Shown: piece after piece, positions 1-10,520 of the stretch
Position numbering within the stretch: position 1 is the first letter of the stretch
How the letters are laid out: each line of letters opens with the position of its first letter
Origin: Kordiimonas lipolytica
Lineage (GTDB): Bacteria; Pseudomonadota; Alphaproteobacteria; Sphingomonadales; Kordiimonadaceae
NCBI RefSeq assembly: GCF_001550065.1
Contig: NZ_LRUB01000017.1
Coordinates: 310,001 to 374,000 of the forward strand
Reading direction: 5' to 3'
Length of the DNA stretch: 64,000 nt
Program-made: the position numbers and the translations under genes
Notes under the pieces: generated by a model
What the model saw: the letters and a program-made list of their open reading frames with translations, nothing else
The model's database searches: none
What the model was told of the DNA's origin: nothing

Positions 1-100
1 CAGCGCAGCATTTTCTACACTTTGGTGCACTCGGTACAGTCATAGTGGAGTGTCGCAAAATGCTTCGCGTGATCAGGCTTAAGTGATTCGCGCCCAGACC

Positions 101-1084
101 TTAGCCGCGGTTAATGAAACCGTCCGTTACCTTGCATGCCGCAGGGCCTAGAAGCACGACGAAAAGGGTCGGCAGGATGAAGAGAATGAGCGGCACTGTA
201 AGAGTTGCAGGTAGGCGTGCCGCCTTTTCTTCCGCCAGCATCAGGCGCTCGTTTCGGAACTCCGCTGACAGAACCCGTAGGCTGCTGGCAAGCGGTGTGC
301 CATAGCGTTCACTTTGCACAAGCGTCGTGACCACGCCCCTGAGCGCAGGCAGGTCTACACGTTCTGAGAGGTTCAATAGCGCCTGACGCCTTTCCGGCAG
401 GAAGCCAAGCTCAATGGCTGTGAGGGAGAATTCGTCCGAAAGTTCGGGGGCCGCACGACCAAGTTCTTTTGCGACCCTGTTGAGGGCGCTGTCGAGCGTC
501 AGCCCTGCTTCGGCACACACCACGAGAAGGTCAAGGGCATCCGGTAGGGATTTCCTTAGCGCGTCTGTACGTTTGGCTTTGATGTTAGAGACATACATGT
601 CGGGCAGCTTGAAGCCCAAGAGGACAGCAGCGATCGAGAAGACTGGATACATGCCCGCCTTGCTGGACCAGACACCCATGCCGTAAAACATGGTTACGGC
701 CAAAAGCCCCATAATCAACGGCATCGTCAGGCGGGCCACCTGAAAAATCACCAGCGCATCTTTTGATCTGAAGCCAGCCTGTGTCAGTTGGGCTGAGACT
801 TTCTGCGTCTGTTCCTTCTGCAACAGCTGTAGCTTGTCGGCAAGCTTCCGCATGGCACCGACACCGTCTACCTTCTTGACTGGCGAGCGGCGCTTGGAGG
901 TGGTCATCAAACCAGCCTTGAGGGAATCGCGCCTGTCCTGCAGGGACTTCACGCGGCCTTTCATGGGGTCGCGGACCAGGGCGGTCTGATAGATGGTGTA
1001 CATCACCAGAAGCGCCACAAGCCCTGCAACCACCGAGAGGATATCAATGAACTGAATACCAAGAATGTTTTCGATTTCCTGCAT
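101..1084 (-). CDS. tadC: Tad pilus inner-membrane platform protein TadC
   Basis: This 327-aa protein is a type II secretion F-domain (T2SSF) membrane protein, the second platform subunit on which the ATPase CpaF assembles Flp pilins in the inner membrane. There is a hydrophobic segment at about residues 14-32, a pair at about 118-160 and one near the C terminus (about 292-315). The cytoplasmic F domain lies at about 175-290 and contains the family-typical LPDALDLLVVCAEAGLTLD stretch. It starts 6 nt after the tadB stop, so it is in the same operon. It is the last Tad gene visible; a tadD-like gene would be expected past the left edge. The 100 bases downstream hold nothing recognisable. Confidence 0.93.
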   Translation of the reverse strand: MQEIENILGIQFIDILSVVAGLVALLVMYTIYQTALVRDPMKGRVKSLQDRRDSLKAGLMTTSKRRSPVKKVDGVGAMRKLADKLQLLQKEQTQKVSAQLTQAGFRSKDALVIFQVARLTMPLIMGLLAVTMFYGMGVWSSKAGMYPVFSIAAVLLGFKLPDMYVSNIKAKRTDALRKSLPDALDLLVVCAEAGLTLDSALNRVAKELGRAAPELSDEFSLTAIELGFLPERRQALLNLSERVDLPALRGVVTTLVQSERYGTPLASSLRVLSAEFRNERLMLAEEKAARLPATLTVPLILFILPTLFVVLLGPAACKVTDGFINRG

Positions 1085-1090
1085 CGGCTT

Positions 1091-2080
1091 TTAGACCTCG
1101 AACTTGATCATTCTGGACATGATGAAGATACCAAAGCTCATCCATAAAAGCCCGCCAATGCCGGCCATGATAGCTTTTGGATGGGTGAATAGAATGATGC
1201 CATAGTCATAATTGATGGCGAGGATCGCACCTAGCATGATGAAGGGCAGCAACCCGACGATCCAGGCACTGGCCTTGGCTTCTGACGACAGGGCCCTTAC
1301 CTTGAGCTTCATGGCTTGCCGGCTACGCAGAATATTCGACAGGTTGCCCAGGGTTTCAGCCAAGTTGCCTCCTGTTTCCCGCTGTACCACAAGTGAAATC
1401 ACGAAAAATTTGAAGTCTGGTGTGTCCAGCCTATCAGCGGTTTCCCAGAGTGCTTCTTCAAGCTGTTTGCCGAGCCGCATGGCGTCGGTGATTTTCTGGA
1501 ATTCCACACCGGTTGGTGCGCTCATTTCCTTGGCCACGTTCGAGATACATTCGTTCACTGGCAGGCCGGACTTGAGGCCCCGTACCATAAGGTCCATGGC
1601 CTCAGGGAACTGTTTGGTGAAGCGTTCCTTGCGCTTGTTGATGCGGCCTGAAACCCACATATGTGGCAGGCCAAATCCGAGGATAACACCAAGCGCAACG
1701 GCAAGCACGCCACCAAAGCCCATGAAGAAAAAGAGGCCACTAGCAGCAACGGCAACGCCGAAGGAAACGGTGGCATATTTAGATAGTTCTATTTCAAGCC
1801 CTGCCTGGGCCAGGCGTTTCTGGATCTGATCCTGCCGGGGCAGCATTTCTGCTATCATGCCAGCCAGGCCTGCTTCTGCCTGGCGCAGGCGAATGGACCG
1901 TGCCTGTTCGCCCTTCAGTGTGGTCTTGGCGTCAAAGCGGGCCTTGAACTGTTCAAGCCGCGCGCGCGTTTCCTTGCGGCCCTTGCTGAGCATGCCGGTA
2001 ATGAAGACGCCGAGCACAATCAGGATGATTGTGATCAGCCCGCCGGCCAGAAGGATGATATTCAGATTGGCGCCCTGCAT
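1091..2080 (-). CDS. tadB: Tad pilus inner-membrane platform protein TadB
   Basis: A 329-aa T2SSF-domain protein, the paralogous partner of TadC in the Tad pilus platform. It has an N-terminal membrane segment (about 8-29), a second hydrophobic pair (about 105-145), a cytoplasmic F domain at about 155-285 (FPEAMDLMVRGLKSGLPV, then a QRETGGNLAE motif) and two C-terminal membrane segments. The length is normal for TadB. It starts 3 nt after the cpaF stop codon, so translation is probably coupled. The order cpaF-tadB-tadC matches Caulobacter-type loci. Confidence 0.94.
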   Translation of the reverse strand: MQGANLNIILLAGGLITIILIVLGVFITGMLSKGRKETRARLEQFKARFDAKTTLKGEQARSIRLRQAEAGLAGMIAEMLPRQDQIQKRLAQAGLEIELSKYATVSFGVAVAASGLFFFMGFGGVLAVALGVILGFGLPHMWVSGRINKRKERFTKQFPEAMDLMVRGLKSGLPVNECISNVAKEMSAPTGVEFQKITDAMRLGKQLEEALWETADRLDTPDFKFFVISLVVQRETGGNLAETLGNLSNILRSRQAMKLKVRALSSEAKASAWIVGLLPFIMLGAILAINYDYGIILFTHPKAIMAGIGGLLWMSFGIFIMSRMIKFEV

Positions 2081-2083
2081 GAT

Positions 2084-3769
<1,686 letters not shown>

Positions 3770-3830
3770 ACCGCTTAACCAGTCCTGACTTGCCTAGGTG
3801 TACCCGTTGAATTCACTCTCTATAAAAGCG

Positions 3831-5048
3831 CTATTTCTTTAACAATTTGTCTAGCCACGACCCAGATTTCTGGTTTTCCTCTTCGTCCGCGTCGATTAGC
3901 TGCATCAGTTCTTTGTAGGCGGCTGCCGTCTTGCTGTTTGGCACAGCATCGACAACCACTTTCCCTTGCTGTGAAGCTGCCATGGCGGTTTTCGGGTCGA
4001 ACGGGATTTTGACTTCGACAGAACGCTCAATCGAATTTTCGAAATCTTTTTCTTCGACTTCGTTCGGCACCATGCCGACCTTGTCTGCAACCACATGGAT
4101 GTCTGCGCTTGGTGCTGCCTGCTTGATGTGTGCCAGAAGGCGGATACAGTCGCGCGCAGCAGGAAGGGAGAAATCTGTCACCAGAATGATGTCCGTTGCT
4201 GCCTTCAAAATGTCGGTATGATCGCCCAGCATTTGCCGGGGGATATCAACGATCACATCGGAGTAATTTTCTCCAAGCGCAGTTACCAGCTGTTCAAGCG
4301 CCCCCTCAGCGGGTTCACGGAACGCCCCTACAGGTGCTTCAGCCGCAAGGATGGCCAGCTTGTCATGGGGTTTGACCACGGCGCGTTCCAGGAACAGGCC
4401 ATCAACCCGGTGTGGGTTGTCAAGGGCGTCCGGCAGGCCGCGACCCGGTTCCAGATCAAATTGCATTGCCGACGTGCCGAAATACAGGTCAAGGTCAAGG
4501 ATTGCGGTGTTCTTGCCCTTTTCTGCCATCAGCCATGCCAGGTTGGTCACGATTGAGCTGGTCCCCAGGCCGCCACGCACGCCAACACATACAATCTGGC
4601 GGTTTTCGGTTTTCACTTGTTGTTCCGGTGTTTCCTCCACAGCGACCAGCGCTTCCTGTCCAGCAAGAAGGGCATTCTGCAGAAGCTCAGCCGTTACCGG
4701 TTTTACCAGATAATCGAATACGCCAGCATGGATAAGGTCCCGGTACAGGGTAACGTCATTGACGTCGCCGATTGCCAGCACGAGGGTGCCTTCCTCGGCC
4801 ACGTCAGCGAGCGCCTGCATATCAGCGCGCGGGTCTGCGCTGCCGGAGATGTCGACCACTAGGAATTCAGGGCACGGCATGGCGCCCAGCGCCCGCACCG
4901 CCTGGCCGATACCGCCAGAATAAACCATTTCCGGGTTCCAGCCGATTTTGGCGGCCACGCCAGACAAGGTCTGAAGCGTGTCATCATCTACCATGAATGC
5001 TGCGAAGGGCTCGCGGGCGGAAGTTTCAACTTTTGCCGTCATGTTCAT
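3831..5048 (-). CDS. cpaE: Tad pilus assembly protein CpaE/TadZ (MinD-like ATPase)
   Basis: A 405-aa protein with an N-terminal atypical receiver-like domain (about 15-140) and a C-terminal MinD/ParA-type ATPase domain. The deviant P-loop is visible as GVRGGLGTSSIVTNLAW at about residues 157-173: it has no Lys at the usual GKT position, which is common in TadZ proteins. A later DLDLYFG segment fits the switch region. In the family it is the polar localisation factor that places the Tad machinery. It lies between cpaD and cpaF in one operon. Confidence 0.92.
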   Translation of the reverse strand: MNMTAKVETSAREPFAAFMVDDDTLQTLSGVAAKIGWNPEMVYSGGIGQAVRALGAMPCPEFLVVDISGSADPRADMQALADVAEEGTLVLAIGDVNDVTLYRDLIHAGVFDYLVKPVTAELLQNALLAGQEALVAVEETPEQQVKTENRQIVCVGVRGGLGTSSIVTNLAWLMAEKGKNTAILDLDLYFGTSAMQFDLEPGRGLPDALDNPHRVDGLFLERAVVKPHDKLAILAAEAPVGAFREPAEGALEQLVTALGENYSDVIVDIPRQMLGDHTDILKAATDIILVTDFSLPAARDCIRLLAHIKQAAPSADIHVVADKVGMVPNEVEEKDFENSIERSVEVKIPFDPKTAMAASQQGKVVVDAVPNSKTAAAYKELMQLIDADEEENQKSGSWLDKLLKK

Positions 5049-5057
5049 TTCGCCCTC

Positions 5058-5711
5058 TTACTTCTTCTGATCGCCAGGCAAGCCAGTACCGGTACCGGAG
5101 CCAGATTTTGCCTTGGAATCAGCATTGATAAGCAACGGTGCTACGGCCCTTGCAGTGGATCCTCGGCCTTCTTGTCCAGCTACCAAATCGCGTGGATTGG
5201 CAACCATCAGACCAAGGTTGGAGGTGTTCGAACAGCCGAAAAAGCTGCTTGGGTTGTTGCGGCTGTTGTTGCTGCTTTCCGGTGCCCATTCGCCGCAATT
5301 GGGCGTAGTTACCACATAGCGCTCCAGATAAAGTACAACGCTTCCGTCTGACGGTAGCCCGCCAAGCGTGGCTGAGCCGCCATAGCTGTAGCCCTGGCTT
5401 TTGAGATAATCTTCAAGGGCGCTCAGGCGGGCGTCAGATGCGTTGCCACGATCCAACATCAAAACATCGCCATAGGTGATGTTTGCCGCTTTAAGGAAGC
5501 TCTGGATACCGGCATAGGTGGCGCTTGATGGGGTGCTTGTGCCGTCATCTTCCGCCCTGATTTCATAGGGCAGGCGGATCATCTGCACGCTATTGCGCAT
5601 TGTGGCTTCATAAGGCGAAGCTGTCGCCACATCCGTATGTTGGCATGCCGATAGGCCAAGCAGCCCAAGGCCAAGGAATGCCGATTTCAGAATTTTTGCC
5701 TGATAGGTCAT
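5058..5711 (-). CDS. cpaD: Tad pilus assembly lipoprotein CpaD
   Basis: A 217-aa CpaD-family protein. Its N terminus is a lipoprotein signal with lipobox LSAC at about residues 20-23, so it is probably anchored in the outer membrane. The body has the family features: an early IRLPYEIR segment and a conserved Asn/Cys-rich region (TPNCGEWAPESSNN, GCSNTSNLGLMVANPRDL). CpaD is thought to assist the secretin CpaC. The gene sits between cpaC (28 nt upstream) and cpaE (9 nt downstream). Confidence 0.92.
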   Translation of the reverse strand: MTYQAKILKSAFLGLGLLGLSACQHTDVATASPYEATMRNSVQMIRLPYEIRAEDDGTSTPSSATYAGIQSFLKAANITYGDVLMLDRGNASDARLSALEDYLKSQGYSYGGSATLGGLPSDGSVVLYLERYVVTTPNCGEWAPESSNNSRNNPSSFFGCSNTSNLGLMVANPRDLVAGQEGRGSTARAVAPLLINADSKAKSGSGTGTGLPGDQKK

Positions 5712-5738
5712 GGTCCTGTTCCTTTTCTGCTTTTTTGC

Positions 5739-7190
5739 CTAGTCCAGCTGGAAGCCGGCTCGCTTCTTCAGCGAGGCACCGCTTTGCTTGTCTTTATTTG
5801 CTGCATCGTTTGCAGGTTGCGGCACCCAGGACCGGCCATTCAGATAGCGGTCCATATCGTTGGGGGCAACGAAGCGATCGGTTGGCAGCACCAGCTGACG
5901 GTCAGAGACCGGGCGAACAACATAAGGTGTAACGACAATCAGAAGCTCAGTTTCATCACGGCGGAAGGATTCCGAGCGGAACAAGGCGCCCAGGATCGGG
6001 ATATCGCCAAGGCCAGGAATCTTGTTCGCGTCCTGCACAACATCGTTTTGCAACAGGCCAGCAATCGCGAACGATTGCCCGCTGCCTAGCTCTACCGTCG
6101 TTTCTGCCCGACGCGTACTGATAGACGGGATGCTGATGCCTTCAACCCTGATCGCGCCAGCACTTGAAAGGTCGCTCACTTCTGGGCGAACCCGCATGGA
6201 TATGCGACCGGAGTTGAGGACGGTCGGGGTGAAATCGAGTTTCACGCCAAATTCGCGATACTCAATTGCGATGCCATCACGGCTTGGTACAGGGATCGGA
6301 AATTCGCCGCCCGCTAGGAAATTTGCGGCTTGGCCGGTCAGGGCCGTCAGGTTTGGTTCAGCCAGAACCGTCAGGAAGCCCTGTTGGTCCAGCGCGTCGA
6401 TCGCATAGTTCAAATCCAGCGCATTGCTGACGACGTCGCCATAAATGGATTTCACACCCTGCTCAGGGAATTGGAACAACTTCAGCGGACCTTCGGTGAT
6501 CGGATCGACGATAATATCTGCCACGTTGCGGCCCGTAATCATGCCAATGCCGAAGTTGGAGCCGAAATAGCCGCCCTCCCAGTTGAAGCCCAGTTGCTTG
6601 ACCACGCTACGGGAAACCTCGGCGATGCGGACACGCAGGTTCACCTGGGTCGGCTGCATGATTTCCAGCTCGTTAATCACACGGTCTGTCGCCAGAACGT
6701 CTTTGGCCAGATATTCAGCTGTGGCCGCCTGGTCCGGGCTGTTAACGCGGCCATGCAGCACGATGATGCTACCGTAGGTGCTGACCGAAATGGCGGTGCC
6801 CGGAAGCATATCTTCATAGGCGCGGAAGAGCGCGTCCAGGTTTCTGGTCACCGCCACATTGGCGGCATAGATGGTCTGGTCCTTGTCGTCCAGCGCGTAG
6901 AAGCTGGTCTCGCCTTGGGCTTTGCCATAAATATAGATCACGCGCGGTGACTTGACCTGTACGTCAGCCACATTCGGGTCCACAATGAAGACTTCCGCGG
7001 CCGGACGGTCAAGCCTTACCAGCGTACCCTTGCCGACCTGTACAGGCAGGGACACTTCGCCAGCATCTACAATGCTGGCACCCGACATGGATTTAAGGGA
7101 TTCTGCCTGTGCCGGCATAACCGGTGTCAGGGACGTGAGCGCGAGACCGAGCAAGGTCGTTCGCACGATGTTATTCATCTGCCTGATCAT
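5739..7190 (-). CDS. cpaC: Tad pilus outer-membrane secretin CpaC/RcpA
   Basis: A 483-aa secretin that forms the outer-membrane channel for the Flp pilus. It has a signal peptide (about 1-29, ending AQA), an N-terminal pilus-formation domain (LVRLDRPAAEVFIVDPNVADV), a BON-like domain (about 105-165) and a C-terminal secretin domain with VEGISIPSISTRRAETTVEL and ETELLIVVTPYVVRP. The chosen start overlaps the cpaB stop by 4 nt (ATGA), indicating translational coupling. A second ATG 12 nt downstream (Met5) would also give an intact signal peptide. Confidence 0.94.
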   Translation of the reverse strand: MIRQMNNIVRTTLLGLALTSLTPVMPAQAESLKSMSGASIVDAGEVSLPVQVGKGTLVRLDRPAAEVFIVDPNVADVQVKSPRVIYIYGKAQGETSFYALDDKDQTIYAANVAVTRNLDALFRAYEDMLPGTAISVSTYGSIIVLHGRVNSPDQAATAEYLAKDVLATDRVINELEIMQPTQVNLRVRIAEVSRSVVKQLGFNWEGGYFGSNFGIGMITGRNVADIIVDPITEGPLKLFQFPEQGVKSIYGDVVSNALDLNYAIDALDQQGFLTVLAEPNLTALTGQAANFLAGGEFPIPVPSRDGIAIEYREFGVKLDFTPTVLNSGRISMRVRPEVSDLSSAGAIRVEGISIPSISTRRAETTVELGSGQSFAIAGLLQNDVVQDANKIPGLGDIPILGALFRSESFRRDETELLIVVTPYVVRPVSDRQLVLPTDRFVAPNDMDRYLNGRSWVPQPANDAANKDKQSGASLKKRAGFQLD

Positions 7191-8074
7191 TTGCCTCGCT
7201 CCTTGCTTTCGCCTGTGCCGTCAACTTCCTGCGCGGTTGAACCACGACGGACAATCACCACATCGCGCTTTTCATCTTCAGCGGCATCGGGGCGGAACTT
7301 GCTCACTTCCGGACTGTCCGTGAAGGTAAGCGTGGTACCCACTGGCGGGCTGTCAGGGTCGGAAGGCAGGCTATCATTGCCGCCCACGAGACTACGGAGG
7401 CTGAGCGACAGGCTACCAAGGCGCTCCAGCATGGCGACCTTTTCAGCCATCTTCGGAGTGACCTCAAGGGTTGCCGTCTTGGCAATCTTCACTTCTTCCG
7501 CATCAGCAGGGCTGCGTTGGTCGACACCAAGTACCCGCACATTCTGGAATACGGTCTCGGACGTTACGTAAGGGATTTTTGTACCTTGCATATCGAAAGA
7601 TTGGGTCAGGATAACGTCCACCCGGTCACCCGGGAAGACAAAGCCCCCGACGCTGCTGGTGGGTGACAGCTTTACAGTCACAGCGCGCATGCCAGGAGAC
7701 AGAACCGCCGCCATGAAGCCTTTTTCGCCCTGCGAAACCATCGCAGATTTGGTGACCGGTTCGCCGCCCGAGATCGGCGCACGAACAACCTTGCCTACAA
7801 TATCTTCGATCTTGCTTTTTGGCTGGCTGTAATAGTCTGCCGCCAGGCCATCTTCAGGCCACGACCGCCAGGACACATGATCCTTTGTCAGGATAGTGCC
7901 AACAGGCAGGGGCTTGGATGCAACGAGAATCTTCGCGGCAGGTGCTTGCACCGCCGTTGCTTGCACTTGTCGGCTCTGCTGTTCAAGGCCGCTAAGGAAG
8001 CTTCGGGTCAATAGGACCACCAGCAACACGCCGACGCCTGCGACGGCAATTAGAATTAGGCTTCTGGGGTTCAT
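7187..8074 (-). CDS. cpaB: Tad pilus assembly protein CpaB/RcpC
   Basis: A 295-aa periplasmic, membrane-anchored protein of the CpaB/RcpC family. An N-terminal membrane segment (about 4-22) is followed by a SAF-type domain (ILVASKPLPVGTILTKDHV) and the RcpC domain (GMRAVTVKLSPTSSVGGFVFPGDRVDV). It is thought to stabilise the secretin or bind peptidoglycan. I start it at 8074 because AGGAGGGG lies about 4 nt upstream of that ATG; the longer reading frame adds 13 residues without a better ribosome site. Its stop overlaps cpaC. Confidence 0.92.
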   Translation of the reverse strand: MNPRSLILIAVAGVGVLLVVLLTRSFLSGLEQQSRQVQATAVQAPAAKILVASKPLPVGTILTKDHVSWRSWPEDGLAADYYSQPKSKIEDIVGKVVRAPISGGEPVTKSAMVSQGEKGFMAAVLSPGMRAVTVKLSPTSSVGGFVFPGDRVDVILTQSFDMQGTKIPYVTSETVFQNVRVLGVDQRSPADAEEVKIAKTATLEVTPKMAEKVAMLERLGSLSLSLRSLVGGNDSLPSDPDSPPVGTTLTFTDSPEVSKFRPDAAEDEKRDVVIVRRGSTAQEVDGTGESKERGK

Positions 8075-8146
8075 AGTCCCCTCCTGGCTTTTGTCACACA
8101 CTTCCCAGGCCATGGTCAGGCCAAAGGGTTAATAATTCTTCACGAA

Positions 8147-8638
8147 TTAGGTCGAAAGTGCAGATATCTGGTGGAAGCAGATCCACAGCCCCCCGGCTGA
8201 AATCGCGACGCCATAGGGTACTTTGACACTATGTTCCGATTTGTCTTTGCTCCAACGGCTCCAGGCAAGGAGGGCAAGGGCAACAATTCCGCCGATTACT
8301 GCAACATAGAGCACAAAAGAGAGCCCCAGGTCCGGGCCGGCGAAAAGGGCCACTGCGGACATTAGCTTTACGTCTCCACCACCCATCGCGCCCGTTGCAA
8401 ACAGGGCCAGACCGACAAGGAAGACCGAGCCTCCGACAACAATTGGCCATACAAGGGCGGCCATGACATTTGTGCCGGATAGAAGGTCAGCTGCAACTGT
8501 TACTCCGAAAAGTCCGACTAGGATCAGGCTAAGGCGGTTAGCGATGCGCCTGGTCTTCAAGTCTTCAATTGCAGCGAGGATAAGCACCACAGCAACGGCC
8601 ACAAATATGCCTGTATATATGGCTGTCGTTGCTTGCAT
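8147..8638 (-). CDS. cpaA: Prepilin peptidase CpaA/TadV
   Basis: A 163-aa A24-family aspartic prepilin peptidase that cleaves the Flp prepilin leader. Both catalytic Asp contexts are present: the first in EDLKTRRIANRL (about residues 25-36), the second in the GGGDVKLMSA motif (about 92-101, the GxGD signature). It is almost entirely hydrophobic, with about five membrane segments. There is no N-methylation domain, as usual for TadV. It lies between flp and cpaB, 72 nt before the cpaB start. Confidence 0.92.
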   Translation of the reverse strand: MQATTAIYTGIFVAVAVVLILAAIEDLKTRRIANRLSLILVGLFGVTVAADLLSGTNVMAALVWPIVVGGSVFLVGLALFATGAMGGGDVKLMSAVALFAGPDLGLSFVLYVAVIGGIVALALLAWSRWSKDKSEHSVKVPYGVAISAGGLWICFHQISALST

Positions 8639-8768
8639 ATCTTGCCTGAGAACTGCTTTCCCGAAATCTGTATTCAGATCCCAATTTCACTAAAAAAGCC
8701 GCCGGCAAAAGTTTTCCCCCAGCGGCCTTTTGAGTTTCTTGCTTTCCAACTGTCCGTTGGTAGCCAGC

Positions 8769-8963
8769 TTAACCTGCAGCAGGCGCTGCTGGTGTAGCAG
8801 TTTCAACTTCTGTTGCAACACCTTCAAACATTGCGCTGAGGTCACCGCCAAGGGTGTTCAGTGCAGTGATCAGTGCAACAGCGATGAGGGCTGCGATCAG
8901 GCCATACTCGATGGCGGTAGCGCCTTCCTCGTTAGTACGTAGTTTGTTCAAAAACTTAATCAT
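8769..8963 (-). CDS. flp: Flp family type IVb pilin
   Basis: A 64-aa Flp pilin, the structural subunit of the Tad pilus. The cleavage site is NEEG/ATAIEYGLIAALIAVALI, with the Glu-Tyr pair characteristic of Flp pilins just after the Gly; the mature protein would be about 50 aa with an Ala/Pro/Thr-rich tail. Start at 8963 is set by GGAG about 7 nt upstream; the longer frame up to 9014 lacks a ribosome site. It is the first gene of the cpa operon and probably the most highly expressed; a terminator-like pause before cpaA is not obvious. Confidence 0.95.
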   Translation of the reverse strand: MIKFLNKLRTNEEGATAIEYGLIAALIAVALITALNTLGGDLSAMFEGVATEVETATPAAPAAG

Positions 8964-9014
8964 TGGTTTTCTCCAGCTGCCAAGATTGGATGTCACCTTT
9001 ATAGCGGCGAACAA

Positions 9015-9403
9015 CTAAATAAAAAGTTAACAGCAAGTCTAAAATGCTTTTTATTACAAAGACTTATTGTAAAAACTGAAGTAAAATTAGCTAAAATTTT
9101 ATCATGCTTAACAAGCTATTGATTATGTTCATGAATCTAGGCATGGGCGACATGAATATCGGGGCGAATTAGGGAGAGTTTTGGGCTTTCATTAGGCTGA
9201 AAAAGGCAGCTGGCTGGAAGGCTGTCGTGAAAACTTTAAAAAAAATCGGTGATTTTTAGAACCCGAAAGGTGCTTCCGGGTGCAAAACGAATCGAAAATC
9301 AGCGTTATTACAGGACAGCGAAAGACTCGGGGCTAAGCCTTTCATGCTTGCGTGTCCGAGCGAGAATGTTGTTTGCTGTCACTTGCGGCCAATGACTGCT
9401 TGG
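9015..9403. other. Intergenic region between flp and the tadG/tadE operon
   Basis: This 389-bp gap has no credible gene. The part next to flp (about 9015-9120) is very AT-rich and should hold the flp promoter. The part next to the upstream operon holds its probable terminator (see separate entry). I could not fix -35 and -10 boxes with confidence. Confidence 0.5.
9233..9281 (-). terminator. Probable terminator of the tadG-tadE-tadE operon
   Basis: Read on the minus strand there are two hairpins in series: ACCCG paired with CGGGT (9261-9281, extended by AAG/CTT inside), then AAAAATC-acc-GATTTTT (9241-9257) running into eight T. This lies downstream of the operon ending at 9404 and before flp. 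Confidence 0.5.
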
Positions 9404-9964
9404 TCAGGGTTGGATTTCCTGCAGGGCGCCAATGCGGGGCCGAAAATAGGATGTCTTGCGGATCGTGTAGCTGTCGAGGAATGAAAATATGAGAGGCTCG
9501 TAGCTATAGAATATTTCTGTTGCCAGGATGGTTTCATCGTCCCTTAGCGTTAGTCCTGCGGGAACGTCGATGGCATCACCCTCATCTCCGATGTCACTGC
9601 CGTGGACAAGGTTGCCACCACCAGAACGCTGCCAATAGATCGTCGAGGGTACGTCTTCTGCTTGGCTGATAGCGGATACATAGGCGATAGTCCGGGTTTC
9701 CGTGTCAAACGGTCTCATGATCTGAGGTACAACCTCGAAAATATCTGCGACAACAGCTTCGGTGATTTCCTCATCCCGGGTGGCCAAGTCAGATACTGCA
9801 ACCACGGTATGCTGCAGCTTCAAGTGCAATAGAAGATAGTTCCCCACCTCTACGGTTCCCATCAGAAGCACTATATAGAGCGGCATCGACAGTGCGAGCT
9901 CAGTCAGAACTGCCCCGCGCTGATCCGAGCAGATGCTTTTGATGATGCGTCTAAAACGGTTCAT
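9404..9964 (-). CDS. TadE-like pilus assembly protein
   Basis: A 186-aa TadE-family pseudopilin-like protein. The N terminus has the TadE layout: basic start, then CSDQRGAVLTELALSMPLYIVLLMGTVEVGNYLL, in which a Gly precedes an Ala-Val-Leu-Thr-Glu segment and one long membrane helix (about 19-45). The rest is periplasmic without a recognised domain. The start overlaps the end of the preceding TadE-like gene by 14 nt. It is the last gene of the minus-strand tadG/tadE set. Whether it is TadE or TadF cannot be settled by eye. Confidence 0.8.
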   Translation of the reverse strand: MNRFRRIIKSICSDQRGAVLTELALSMPLYIVLLMGTVEVGNYLLLHLKLQHTVVAVSDLATRDEEITEAVVADIFEVVPQIMRPFDTETRTIAYVSAISQAEDVPSTIYWQRSGGGNLVHGSDIGDEGDAIDVPAGLTLRDDETILATEIFYSYEPLIFSFLDSYTIRKTSYFRPRIGALQEIQP

Positions 9965-10511
9965 TGCGGACTGCTACTGTTGCCTGGATGGTGATTGAAC
10001 GCTCTGCCCATTCGGCGAAGCCGGTGATGCTGTTTGCAGGGTAAGAGAGACGGTAAAGTACTATGTCGCCCGCGTCTCCAAGGCCTGCAGAAGCCATGTC
10101 AGAGTCCCATTTTCCGTTGCCATTGACGTCCGAATAGGCTTCGCCTTCGTCGTAGGTGCCACTGTCATTTGCGTCGGTGTATGGCTCGGCGTTGCCGATG
10201 TCCGAGAATTGTTCATATACCAGTGTCTCTACTGTCACCTGGTTCATGTCGATCCAGCCAAAAGTTTCCTCTTCGACGATCTGCAGCAACTGCTCTTCGC
10301 GCGTCGCTGTTGGGTCGCTACCTCCCGTAACACCAAACCGTGATGCACGAAGGACGGCATTCTCAAGCGCCGCATTGATGAAAAAATAATTTCCTACTTC
10401 GAGGACACCGACGATCACGGAAAGCAGGATAGGAAGCCCGATCGCAGCTTCGACTACAACTGAGCCTTCTGTCTGCTTCCGAAATTTCTTTAGCCATTTC
10501 CGAATTGCCAT
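9951..10511 (-). CDS. TadE-like pilus assembly protein with Ca-binding-type loops
   Basis: A 186-aa TadE-family protein: basic N terminus, then a processing-type segment (EGSVVVEAAIGLPILLSVIV) and one membrane helix. Unusually, the periplasmic part has two Asp/Asn/Gly-rich loops at about residues 108-135 (DANDSGTYDEGE and DVNGNGKWDSD) that resemble EF-hand or dockerin-type calcium loops. I start it at 10511 because AGGAGG ends 5 nt upstream of that ATG; a GTG at 10517 would add two residues. It sits between the VWA TadG-like gene and a second TadE-like gene. Confidence 0.8.
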   Translation of the reverse strand: MAIRKWLKKFRKQTEGSVVVEAAIGLPILLSVIVGVLEVGNYFFINAALENAVLRASRFGVTGGSDPTATREEQLLQIVEEETFGWIDMNQVTVETLVYEQFSDIGNAEPYTDANDSGTYDEGEAYSDVNGNGKWDSDMASAGLGDAGDIVLYRLSYPANSITGFAEWAERSITIQATVAVRNEPF

Positions 10512-10520
10512 AGCCACCTC

